Shown here: one piece after another, positions 16,694 through 24,313 of the stretch
How positions within the stretch are numbered: the first letter of the stretch is position 1
Layout: the number at the start of each line of letters is the position of its first letter
Source of the DNA: Mucilaginibacter yixingensis
GTDB lineage: Bacteria; Bacteroidota; Bacteroidia; Sphingobacteriales; Sphingobacteriaceae
Direction: 5' to 3'
Length of the DNA stretch: 64,000 bases
NCBI RefSeq assembly: GCF_041080815.1
Contig: NZ_CP160205.1
Coordinates: 4,216,001-4,280,000, forward strand
The notes under the pieces: model-generated
Databases searched by the model: none
Told to the model about the DNA's origin: nothing
The model's input: the letters and a program-made list of their open reading frames with translations, nothing else
Made by a program: the position numbers and the translations under genes

Positions 16694-17646
16694 CTTTTAG
16701 CAGATTTCCACCAGCGTTTTATGCGCGCTGATAATCTTTTATTTCTGCGTTTACGTTTCTCTACATCAAAATCCTGAAACAGCGTACGGCTGTCCGCATC
16801 TTTTTGAGGCAATATAAATAACGGATGTGTTATAGCACCGGTTAAGGGCTGAAGCGGAATATTACTGTTTGGGTTTTCTGCCGACAAGGTATGCGTGGCA
16901 CCTTCGCCAAATCCGATATTACAGATCAGGTTCTGATTAGGAATGATTGACAGTCTGTTATTAAAGAAATCCAGAAAGGTAAGCTGATAATCCCAGGTAT
17001 CTATTTTTCCGGCTTTTAACTCTTTAAAAATGTGCAGCCAGGTTTCATTAACCAATGGCTCTGCAAATATTTTTGGCAGGGCTAGTTTTACCTGTTCTGT
17101 ATCATAACGAGCCAGCTCTTTGTCGTAATCTTTCCATACCCTGCGCCAACTGGCCCAGCCCCAAATGTGTGTAAGGTTAGAAAAATAATAAGTGGCAGTG
17201 CCATATTTTTGCCCATATTGTAAGTTACAGCCGCTTATAATACTAACGCGTGTATCTGTACGATAAAGCGCCAGCAAAGTATCGCAGAAATGAAAAAAGC
17301 TATTATCTGGCAGGCAATCATCTTCCAATATAATCCCCTCTTCTTCATTTTCAAAAAACCAGGTAACGGCAGAAGAAACGGCATCCTTACAACCCATATT
17401 TGTTGCCCTGAATAGCGTAAAAACCTGGCACGGCCAATCTATAGCCTGCGCTATCTGCCGGGCTTCCATACATCTTTCTTCTTCACCCTCACGATCTTTA
17501 CGCGGGCCATCGGCTGCTATGTATAAACGGGGCGGCTGTGCCTGACGGATCTCTTCAAATACACGGCGAGTAGTATCCGGCCTGTTAAACACAACAAATA
17601 GTACTGCCGATTGGGTTTGATATGGGTTTGATTGCGATATGCTCAT
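16690..17646 (-). CDS. GT-A fold glycosyltransferase (HlpA-like nucleotide-sugar transferase)
   Basis: The 318-residue protein begins AVLFVVFNRPDTTRRVFEEIRQ, the first strand and helix of a GT-A fold, and carries GIILEDDCLPDNSF, an acidic EDD box expected to bind metal and nucleotide sugar, then HIWGWASWRRVW, a segment shared by the hemolytic-protein-HlpA-like group. No membrane span is present; the C-terminus is strongly basic (KRKRRNKRLSARIKRWW), which could hold it at the membrane surface. It probably adds a sugar to a surface glycan. It is convergent with the acyltransferase gene and could work on the same polymer; that link is inference. Confidence 0.75.
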   Translation of the reverse strand: MSISQSNPYQTQSAVLFVVFNRPDTTRRVFEEIRQAQPPRLYIAADGPRKDREGEEERCMEARQIAQAIDWPCQVFTLFRATNMGCKDAVSSAVTWFFENEEEGIILEDDCLPDNSFFHFCDTLLALYRTDTRVSIISGCNLQYGQKYGTATYYFSNLTHIWGWASWRRVWKDYDKELARYDTEQVKLALPKIFAEPLVNETWLHIFKELKAGKIDTWDYQLTFLDFFNNRLSIIPNQNLICNIGFGEGATHTLSAENPNSNIPLQPLTGAITHPLFILPQKDADSRTLFQDFDVEKRKRRNKRLSARIKRWWKSAKS

Positions 17647-17756
17647 TGAAACAAAAATGATGAATAAATCAACCTTAAAGAAATAAACAGGGCATTAATT
17701 ACTCCCCGGATAACTAAACAGACCTATAATTTATGCGTGCAACTGCTTTAAACAAA

Positions 17757-17786
17757 AAAAGCCGTCCTGATATCAGGACGGCTTTT
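17757..17786. terminator. Terminator of ompA
   Basis: Fourteen-base arms (AAAAGCCGTCCTGA and its complement) flank a 2-base centre. On the minus strand a run of T follows, 24 bp behind the OmpA-family stop codon. Confidence 0.88.
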
Positions 17787-17809
17787 ATCTAAAAAACCTT
17801 TTCGGTTAA

Positions 17810-19129
17810 TTATTTTTTGAATTCAACGCGACGGTTAAGTACGCGGCCTTCTTCAGTTGAGTTATCAGCAATTGGTTTAGTTTCGCCGTAACCTTTAACT
17901 TTAACGCGTTTTGCGTCAACACCTGAGTTAACCAGGTAAGTTTTTACTGAGTTAGCACGGTCTTTAGACAGTTGCATGTTGTGAGCAGCAGTACCTTCAG
18001 ATGAAGCGAAACCGTTAACCCATACAGTACCAGTTGCACTACGCAGGTCAGCTGAAGTAGCGTCCAAAGCTGGGTAAGATGAAGTTCTCAGTACTGAGCT
18101 ATCAAAGTCAAACTGAATGTTTGAGTAAGCAGCAGCAACAGGAGCAGTAGCGGTTACAGTATCTTTAGGGAATTTGATTTCGCAACCAGCACCATCAACT
18201 ACTGTACCAGCAGGAGTGTTAGGGCATTTGTCAAACTGATCAGATACACCGTCACCGTCAGAATCTTTTTTCAGATCGTTAACAGCGTTTTCTACGTTGC
18301 TTACACGGCTTTTCAAAGCAGCAACTTCTTGACGAAGTGCAGCATCATAAAGCTCGTCATACATCATAGCAACTGGGTTTACCCAATCCAGGTTTGGTTT
18401 TGATTTTGGACCTAAAGTAAACTCTAAACCGGCGTAACCGTAAGATGATTTGTCTTTAGTAGGAAAACCTTGTTTGTTACCGTCAAAGTTGTCACCATCG
18501 TAGAAGTTAGCAGTGTAACCTAAGTTCAGGGCAACAGCGTCTGTTAAACGGAATTTAACACCTGCACCGATAGGAATAACCAGCTCTTTCACGTCATGAC
18601 CTGAAGTTGCTTTCCAATCGTAGTGAGCACCTGAAGCTAAAGTACCGGTTGGGTTGTACCAAGCTAAACCAGCACCAGCAGTAACGAAGAAGTTAACAGC
18701 ATTTTTACGACGGATATAGTCGATAGTTGCTACGTTAACAACACCACCTAAAGTAGCGCTCCAGAACTGAGTTGAGAAATCGCGGAAACCATTTTGTTGG
18801 CCACTAGCTAAGTTGCTGTTGTCACCAGCTACTTTACCACCGCGTACATCTAATTGTAAGCCAAAAGAATGGGCTAATTGGTTTCTTACTGAAACGCCAT
18901 AGCCTAATTGACCTTTCCAATTAGTAAAATCGTTAGAGCCGCCGATAGCGACAAAAGGTGAAGTTACACCAACGTTAACACCAATGTTCCAGGTGTTGTA
19001 CTGGCCTCTGCCGCCAAATACCTTGGCAGTAGTTGTTGTTGAGTCGGTTGATTGAGCTTTCGCCATTCCAACAGCCATTGCAGCAACAAACGACAAGGCG
19101 ACTGTTTTCTTTAATGTAGAATAGTTCAT
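17810..19129 (-). CDS. OmpA-family outer-membrane protein with calcium-type repeat
   Basis: The 439-residue protein has a signal peptide (MNYSTLKKTVALSFVAAMAVGMAKA), an N-terminal barrel region, a coiled-coil-like stretch (LRQEVAALKSRVSNVENAV), a thrombospondin-type-3 element (DSDGDGVSDQFDKCP) and a C-terminal OmpA domain with NMQLSKDRANSVKTYL and a terminal NRRVEF segment, which binds peptidoglycan. It should tether the outer membrane to the wall. Codons are strikingly uniform (GTT, GCT, GTA, AAC preferred), unlike neighbours, indicating very high expression. A promoter box and a strong terminator bracket the gene as a single unit. Confidence 0.93.
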   Translation of the reverse strand: MNYSTLKKTVALSFVAAMAVGMAKAQSTDSTTTTAKVFGGRGQYNTWNIGVNVGVTSPFVAIGGSNDFTNWKGQLGYGVSVRNQLAHSFGLQLDVRGGKVAGDNSNLASGQQNGFRDFSTQFWSATLGGVVNVATIDYIRRKNAVNFFVTAGAGLAWYNPTGTLASGAHYDWKATSGHDVKELVIPIGAGVKFRLTDAVALNLGYTANFYDGDNFDGNKQGFPTKDKSSYGYAGLEFTLGPKSKPNLDWVNPVAMMYDELYDAALRQEVAALKSRVSNVENAVNDLKKDSDGDGVSDQFDKCPNTPAGTVVDGAGCEIKFPKDTVTATAPVAAAYSNIQFDFDSSVLRTSSYPALDATSADLRSATGTVWVNGFASSEGTAAHNMQLSKDRANSVKTYLVNSGVDAKRVKVKGYGETKPIADNSTEEGRVLNRRVEFKK

Positions 19130-19166
19130 AGTTTTTTTAGATTAAACAATTAATTGTGATTTTTTC

Positions 19167-19174
19167 CAAAATTA
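19167..19174 (-). promoter_or_regulatory. Bacteroidota -7 box for ompA
   Basis: On the minus strand this reads TAATTTTG, an exact TAnnTTTG, placed about 38 bases before the OmpA ATG. A TTTG lies further upstream but about 25 bases away, longer than the usual 19-21 spacing, so only the -7 element is convincing. Confidence 0.5.
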
Positions 19175-19279
19175 GTAATTATGTTTGAAAGTTCATCACC
19201 AAACACCGTTCCAATTTTCATAATTACGTGACAAATAAAGTGAAATTTTGTTTTTTGAGACAAAAAAAAACTACCAAAA

Positions 19280-20569
19280 ATGAAATACCTACCTCTTAGT
19301 AATAATTTATTTCTCATAAATAGAAAAAATTTCGTTCAGAGATTAAAGAAGGCCTCTATTGCCATTTTTAACGCTAATGACGAATTTGTAAGAAGCGGCG
19401 ACCAGAACTTCATATTTAAGCAAAACGCCGATTTTTTTTATCTGACGGGCATTGACCAGGAGCAAAGCATCCTGATCTTATTTCCGGATTGTCCTAATCC
19501 ACTATACAGGGAAGTACTCTTTTTAAGACAGACCAATGAGCATATTGCCGTATGGGAAGGACACAAGTATACCAAAGAGGAAGCACGCGCCGCATCAGGC
19601 ATAGAAAATATCTATTGGCTGCAAGATTTTGACGCCATATTGCATAGTATTATTCATTATGCCGAAAACATATATATTAATACTAATGAGAACGACCGCT
19701 ACGCGCACACTGTTCCGTACCGCGATCTGCGGTTTCTGAACGATCTGCGTTCTAAATACCCGCTGCACCACTACGAGCGCTCTGCACCTATTATGCGTGA
19801 GCTGCGTGCGGTAAAATCTGAAATTGAAGTAGAGCTTACTCAAAAAGCTTGTGCTATTACCCGCGACTCGTTTATCCGTGTACTGAAGTTTGTAAAACCA
19901 GGTGTTACCGAATACGAGATCGAAGCCGAGATTATCCATGAGTTTATCCGTCAGCGAGCTACAGGGCAGGCCTATAGCCCTATTATTGCATCGGGCGCCA
20001 ATGCCAACATATTACATTATATAGATAACAACCAGATTTGCAAAGATGGCGATGTTATACTGATGGACTATGCGGCGGAGTATGCTAATTACAATGCAGA
20101 TATGACGCGCTCTATCCCGGTAAATGGGCGTTTTACCCAACGCCAGCGTGATGTGTACAATGCTGTACTGCGGGTAATGCACGAAGCCAAAAAAATGCTG
20201 ATAGCCGGTACCATCTGGAACGAGTATCATGATGAGGTAGGCAAAATTATGACCAGCGAGCTGATTGGCCTGGGCCTATTAGATAAACACGACGTAGAGA
20301 AACAGGACGCCAAAGTGCCTGCCTATAAAAAATACTTTATGCATGGCACCTCGCATCATTTGGGCATAGACGTGCATGACTTTGCTAGCCGTTATACGCC
20401 GTTTGCGGCAGGCAACATCCTCACTTGCGAGCCTGGCATTTACATTCCAGCCGAAGGTCTGGGCATCCGCCTGGAAAACGATATCCTGATAACTCAGGAT
20501 GGCAATATCGATCTGATGGCCGATATTCCGATTGAGGCTGATGAGATCGAAGAATTGATGAACTCCTGA
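19280..20569 (+). CDS. pepP: M24B metallopeptidase, Xaa-Pro aminopeptidase
   Basis: The 429-residue cytosolic enzyme removes N-terminal residues next to proline. The N-terminal AMP_N domain (NFIFKQNADFFYLTGI) precedes a pita-bread catalytic domain with all five metal ligands: Asp in LMDYAAEY (near 263), Asp in NADMTRS (near 274), His in HGTSHHLG (near 355), Glu in CEPGIYIP (near 384) and Glu in IRLENDI (near 398). The length matches PepP. It is transcribed divergently from ompA with about 150 bp between, and ends close to a convergent meaB. Confidence 0.93.
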   Translation: MKYLPLSNNLFLINRKNFVQRLKKASIAIFNANDEFVRSGDQNFIFKQNADFFYLTGIDQEQSILILFPDCPNPLYREVLFLRQTNEHIAVWEGHKYTKEEARAASGIENIYWLQDFDAILHSIIHYAENIYINTNENDRYAHTVPYRDLRFLNDLRSKYPLHHYERSAPIMRELRAVKSEIEVELTQKACAITRDSFIRVLKFVKPGVTEYEIEAEIIHEFIRQRATGQAYSPIIASGANANILHYIDNNQICKDGDVILMDYAAEYANYNADMTRSIPVNGRFTQRQRDVYNAVLRVMHEAKKMLIAGTIWNEYHDEVGKIMTSELIGLGLLDKHDVEKQDAKVPAYKKYFMHGTSHHLGIDVHDFASRYTPFAAGNILTCEPGIYIPAEGLGIRLENDILITQDGNIDLMADIPIEADEIEELMNS

Positions 20570-20573
20570 TGAT

Positions 20574-20668
20574 TTCTAAATTCGGATTTTCGATTTCGGG
20601 TTTAATAATAGCAGAAGCCCATTAACCGGAAGTTTATTCCAAATCAGAAATCGAACCTTCGAAATCCA
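20574..20668. repeat. Degenerate GGATTTCGA-type inverted repeat overlapping meaB 3' end
   Basis: TTCGGATTTTCGATTTCGG (about 20582-20600) and a related sequence on the opposite strand (about 20640-20668) form a loose inverted repeat. The right arm is inside the last codons of meaB. The match is imperfect and the boundaries are approximate. Confidence 0.45.
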
Positions 20669-21542
20669 AAATAAACTTATACAGATTAAAATCTGGCTCT
20701 TGCATAGCTTCGGCAATATATTGCCGAAGCTTTTTTTTGTCTACATCCGACATCCGGCGTTCGCGAATGAGGCTCCAGGCTTTATCAGCAAGCAACAGCG
20801 CACGCCGTTGATTGATTTGAGGCGCATGTTGTTTGATGTGATGTGCCAACTCTGCCATGCCCTGACCTTGCGACGCAACGGTTTTAATAACCGGTGTTTC
20901 GGCATGTTGCTGCTGCACTAGTTTTTTCAACGTATTATAATAGGTATCGGCGCCGTCTCTGTCTGCCTTATTGATAATATATACATCGGCAATTTCCATA
21001 ACGCCCGATTTGATATTCTGTATCTCGTCACCACTCTCGGGCACCAGCATCAAAAGAGTAATATCGGCTAGTCCGGCAATTTCTATTTCGCTTTGTCCAA
21101 CGCCAACCGTTTCAATCAGCACATAATCAAAGCCCGATGCACGTAGCACATCTGCCAGTTCTATGGTTTTAGCCGAGAGTCCTCCTAAAGAACCGCGCGT
21201 AGCCAACGAGCGGATAAACACATCGGGGTGATTAAAATGCGATGCCATCCGGATCCTATCGCCCAACAATGAGCCATAATTAAACGGCGATGTAGGATCT
21301 ATCGCCAACACGGCCACTTTGTTACCGTCTTTAAGCAACTCTTCAATCAGCGCATTTACCAAAGTGCTTTTCCCCGCCCCCGGTGGGCCGGTAATACCCA
21401 CTACCGGTACCTGCTCATTAAACTGCAAACCCCGTAACAAAGCTTCGGCACCAGGCAGATCATTCTCTACCAGCGTAAGCGCACGCGCAACGGACCGAAA
21501 ATCGGCTGTAGTTGGGTTAACAATTGGACTGAGAACAGGCAT
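20634..21542 (-). CDS. meaB: Methylmalonyl-CoA mutase-associated GTPase MeaB
   Basis: MeaB (ArgK/YgfD) is a G3E P-loop GTPase that gates loading of, and protects, the B12 cofactor of methylmalonyl-CoA mutase. The 302-residue protein shows Walker A GPPGAGKST (near 58), the switch segment DPTSPFNYGSLLGDRIRM, ETVGVGQSE, and the base-specificity motif NKADRDG (near 192). Length and motifs are standard. The mutase subunits are not in this window. The last ten or so residues (about FEGSISDLE) are encoded by repeat-like sequence, so the extreme C-terminus may be lineage-specific. Confidence 0.95.
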   Translation of the reverse strand: MPVLSPIVNPTTADFRSVARALTLVENDLPGAEALLRGLQFNEQVPVVGITGPPGAGKSTLVNALIEELLKDGNKVAVLAIDPTSPFNYGSLLGDRIRMASHFNHPDVFIRSLATRGSLGGLSAKTIELADVLRASGFDYVLIETVGVGQSEIEIAGLADITLLMLVPESGDEIQNIKSGVMEIADVYIINKADRDGADTYYNTLKKLVQQQHAETPVIKTVASQGQGMAELAHHIKQHAPQINQRRALLLADKAWSLIRERRMSDVDKKKLRQYIAEAMQEPDFNLYKFILDFEGSISDLE

Positions 21543-21674
21543 AATAGGTAAGTTAATAAAAACAAGTTCAAATTTAAAGAATCTACAGCAGTAGCATGGC
21601 CTACAAAATTTCTAAAACTTAATAAGCCTTCCTCGGCTATGCCTTTCGGATTAAGTGTCTTTGCTAAAACTCAT

Positions 21675-21682
21675 TATCTTTG
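21675..21682 (+). promoter_or_regulatory. Candidate -7 box before the glycan cluster
   Basis: TATCTTTG matches TAnnTTTG, 23 bases before the TTG start of the first glycosyltransferase. A -33 TTTG at the right distance is not clear. It is a candidate promoter for the first three genes of the cluster. Confidence 0.4.
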
Positions 21683-21704
21683 CCGCTTATCGTATTGAAA
21701 AAAT

Positions 21705-22697
21705 TTGAGCAGCGCACGTACTATTTCTGTCATCATCCCCAATTACAACGGCCGGCAACTGCTGGAAGATTATTTGCCGTATACCTTTCAAACCCTTGAT
21801 GAAACCGGCGCTGCTTATGAGGTTATTGTAATTGATGATTGCTCTAAGGATGATTCTGTAGCATTTATCCGCCAACATTATCCGCAAGTGAAACTCTTGC
21901 AAAACGACAAAAATCGCGGTTTTTCTTACACCTGTAATCACGGCATCAAAGTAGCACAGTATGAGCTTACCTTTTTGCTCAACTCAGACATCAAACTACT
22001 GCCAGGTTACTTTGCCCCACTTTGGAAATATTTTGATAAGCCCGACACCTTTGGTGTTACCGGCAGGATGATAGACATGGAAGGCGACCGCATACAAGAC
22101 GCCGCCCGCATGCCCGGCTTTAGTGGCTACAAAATCAAAACCAAGTATTTCTATTATACAGAGACAGCCGATGCACGCACCCTCACTTTCTATCTTTCGG
22201 GCGCCAACGCTTTGGTAAGTACCCAGAAGCTGAAAGCCATGGGTGGGTTTGACGAGATCTACTCGCCATTTTACTACGAGGATATGGACCTGTGCATCCG
22301 TGCATGGCGCGCAGGATGGGTTTGTTATTATGACCATGCCGCTATCTGCCGACACAAAGGATCGGCTACCACCAAAACCATTAAGCCAGGATGGGTAAAA
22401 AGTATTTATTACCGCAACCGCTTTTTTGTACACGCCATTCATTTGGAAGGTTTTTCCAGGCTGATGTGGTCTTTGCAGGCTACGTTTACTGATGTGTTGC
22501 CCAAGTTGATTATCGGTCGCGGATGGGTATGGAAGAGCTATAAAGGCTATCTAAAAGGAGGCCGTAAGGTTGATAAATCGCGTAAGCAACTACATAAACT
22601 GATGGACGCCAATAACAGTCACGTCAGTTTACAGACCCTGTTCAAACGCATCCAGCAATCGGCAGCGGGCCAAAACGTCAAACAATTTAAGGCATAA
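21705..22697 (+). CDS. GT2 glycosyltransferase
   Basis: The 330-residue protein has the canonical GT2 opening ISVIIPNYNGRQLLEDYL, VIVIDDCSKDDS, and a NSDIKLLPG acidic box (near 88-96), followed by FDEIYSPFYYEDMDLCIRAWR, the acceptor-side ED motif region of rhamnosyl/glycosyl transferases. There is no multi-span membrane region, so it should act on the cytoplasmic face on a lipid-linked glycan. The start is unusual: an in-frame stop lies just upstream (TGA at 21696), and TTG 21705 is the only reasonable initiator before the conserved strand. It is the first gene of the seven-gene cluster, 3 bp ahead of GT90. Confidence 0.88.
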   Translation: MSSARTISVIIPNYNGRQLLEDYLPYTFQTLDETGAAYEVIVIDDCSKDDSVAFIRQHYPQVKLLQNDKNRGFSYTCNHGIKVAQYELTFLLNSDIKLLPGYFAPLWKYFDKPDTFGVTGRMIDMEGDRIQDAARMPGFSGYKIKTKYFYYTETADARTLTFYLSGANALVSTQKLKAMGGFDEIYSPFYYEDMDLCIRAWRAGWVCYYDHAAICRHKGSATTKTIKPGWVKSIYYRNRFFVHAIHLEGFSRLMWSLQATFTDVLPKLIIGRGWVWKSYKGYLKGGRKVDKSRKQLHKLMDANNSHVSLQTLFKRIQQSAAGQNVKQFKA

Positions 22698-22700
22698 GCT

Positions 22701-23678
22701 ATGGCGTTCAGAAAACTCAGAACGACAATCAGGCGCAGCAAAATCGGGTATTATGCTATCAATTACTTGCGTCAGGCAATACCCGTTGGCCTATATAGTG
22801 GTGCCCTGCAACGGAAACTAACTGCCATCAATCGTTATGACAAAGCCGATCTGGCCGATCGTGTAAACTATTACAACAAGCTCAACAAACGCACCCAACC
22901 AGGTGAAAACGCCATCGCCCTGAAAAATATGGAGATCTTCAAAAGTCCCAAAACCTACAATTTTGACACTTTTGAATACACCCGCTACTTTGACCAGAAC
23001 TTTAAAGCGAGTTTTGTTTTTGGCGATGCCATTCATACCTTTCCTGAACCATCCATTCAAAAAAGCCGACCGATTGAGGGAGACAACCGCAATGCCGTCC
23101 TCCTAAAGCTGGATAAAAAGCGGCATTTCATCTTTATTAAAGACCATATTAAGTTTGAGGATAAGAAAAATCTGCTGATTGGTCGCGGAGCCATGACACA
23201 GGCCCACCGTATGCGTTTTATGGAGATGTATTTTAACCATCCGCTGTGTGATGTAGGACAGGTAAATACCCGGGGCGGCAAGCCTGAATGGATCAAACCG
23301 AAGATTAGCATTGAAGAGCACCTGCAATACAAATTCATTTTGAGTTTAGAAGGCAACGATGTGGCCACTAACCTGAAATGGATCATGTCGTCAAACTCCG
23401 TTGCCGTGATGCCCAAACCCAAATACGAAACCTGGTTTATGGAAGGCCGGTTAATTGCCGGTACGCATTATATCGAAATAAAGGACGATTACAGCGATCT
23501 GGAAAGTCAGCTACAATATTATATAGCACATCCGGACCAAACACAGGCCATTGCCCGCAATGCCAATCAATATGTGAGCCAGTTTTTTGATCGCCGCCGC
23601 GAGGATTTGATTTCATTGCTGGTGCTGCAAAAGTATTTCTACTATACATCGCAAACAGATCAACCCGTACAGTTGTGA
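22701..23678 (+). CDS. GT90-family (CAP10/LpsA-like) glycosyltransferase
   Basis: The 325-residue protein matches the LPS-modifying LpsA/CAP10 family. Characteristic segments are GRGAMTQAHRMRFMEMY (near 170), KPKISIEEHLQYKFILSLEG (about 198-217), and SSNSVAVMPKPKYETWF (about 228-244). In bacteria such proteins transfer xylose, glucose or other sugars onto LPS core or glycans; in fungi the homologue acts in capsule xylosylation. It has no signal peptide and is probably peripheral and cytosolic. It follows the GT2 gene by 3 bp and its stop overlaps the start of the kinase-like gene. Confidence 0.82.
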   Translation: MAFRKLRTTIRRSKIGYYAINYLRQAIPVGLYSGALQRKLTAINRYDKADLADRVNYYNKLNKRTQPGENAIALKNMEIFKSPKTYNFDTFEYTRYFDQNFKASFVFGDAIHTFPEPSIQKSRPIEGDNRNAVLLKLDKKRHFIFIKDHIKFEDKKNLLIGRGAMTQAHRMRFMEMYFNHPLCDVGQVNTRGGKPEWIKPKISIEEHLQYKFILSLEGNDVATNLKWIMSSNSVAVMPKPKYETWFMEGRLIAGTHYIEIKDDYSDLESQLQYYIAHPDQTQAIARNANQYVSQFFDRRREDLISLLVLQKYFYYTSQTDQPVQL

Positions 23679-24208
23679 GAATTCATATTGTGGGTGCCGC
23701 AGGCGTAGGGAAAACTACTTTAGGGATAGCCCTGGCCGCTCAGATGGACATCCCTTATTTTGATAGCGATGCCTATTTCTGGGCAGACAGCGATGAGCCT
23801 TTTACCGTTAAGCGTCCACCTGAACTGCGCAATGCGATGCTGTTAGCCGACCTGGAGCGCCACGAAAGCTACATTGTTGGTGGCTCGATGATTAGTTGGG
23901 AGATTGACTGGAACAAGTGGTTTGACCTGATTGTATTTCTGCGCCTGTCGCAGGAGATACGTATGCAACGCCTGCACAACCGCGAACTGGAACGTTACGG
24001 CGAAAGTATTTATACCGAGCGCGCACCTCATTACAAAGAGTTTATGGACTGGGCCCGCGGCTATGAAGATGATACCACGCCCCGTCGCAGTTTACGCAAT
24101 CACCAGGAGTGGCTGCAAACCATGCGTTGCCCGATACTGGAAATAGCCGACGACACCACAACTGATGAACGCATTGACCGAATATTACAAACCATACATA
24201 ATCAATAA
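23675..24208 (+). CDS. P-loop NTPase, adenylate-kinase-like (FlaR/topology-modulation type)
   Basis: This is a 177-residue small kinase-like protein with Walker A GAAGVGKTT (residues 7-15), an aspartate-rich PYFDSDAYFW segment after strand 2, the VGGSMISWEIDWNKWFD region and an RL..RELERYG lid-like arginine segment. It resembles the AAA_18/AAA_33 or FlaR group, whose substrates are mostly unknown. GTG 23675 starts inside the GT90 stop (GTGA, 4-bp overlap), implying translational coupling with glycan genes. It might phosphorylate a sugar or nucleotide used by the cluster, but that is inference from position only. Confidence 0.7.
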   Translation: MRIHIVGAAGVGKTTLGIALAAQMDIPYFDSDAYFWADSDEPFTVKRPPELRNAMLLADLERHESYIVGGSMISWEIDWNKWFDLIVFLRLSQEIRMQRLHNRELERYGESIYTERAPHYKEFMDWARGYEDDTTPRRSLRNHQEWLQTMRCPILEIADDTTTDERIDRILQTIHNQ

Positions 24209-24245
24209 ATACTACACGCTGCCGGGCTGCGTTTTGCAATAACTA

Positions 24246-24264
24246 AAGGCTGTTAAACAGCCTT
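24246..24264. other. Hairpin AAGGCTG-TTAAA-CAGCCTT between kinase gene and ABC exporter gene
   Basis: A seven-bp perfect stem with 5-base loop, 37 bp behind the kinase stop. It is not followed by a T run (GGGCTTTGGG follows), so it is a weak terminator or attenuator at best; its right arm overlaps the proposed -33 box of the exporter promoter. Confidence 0.5.
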
Positions 24265-24293
24265 GGGCTTTGGGCTACAATTCAGTACCTTTG
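24263..24293 (+). promoter_or_regulatory. Promoter of the ABC exporter-glycosyltransferase operon
   Basis: TTG (24263-24265) and TACCTTTG (24286-24293, matching TAnnTTTG) are separated by 20 bases, the usual Bacteroidota -33/-7 spacing. The ABC transporter ATG follows 20 bases downstream. Confidence 0.5.
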
Positions 24294-24313
24294 CAAACTT
24301 TTTATATTTTTAG

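Noticed and set aside
22818..23422. Minus-strand frames of 80 and 121 codons opposite GT90
   Set aside because: They overlap a well-supported gene and contain no motif.
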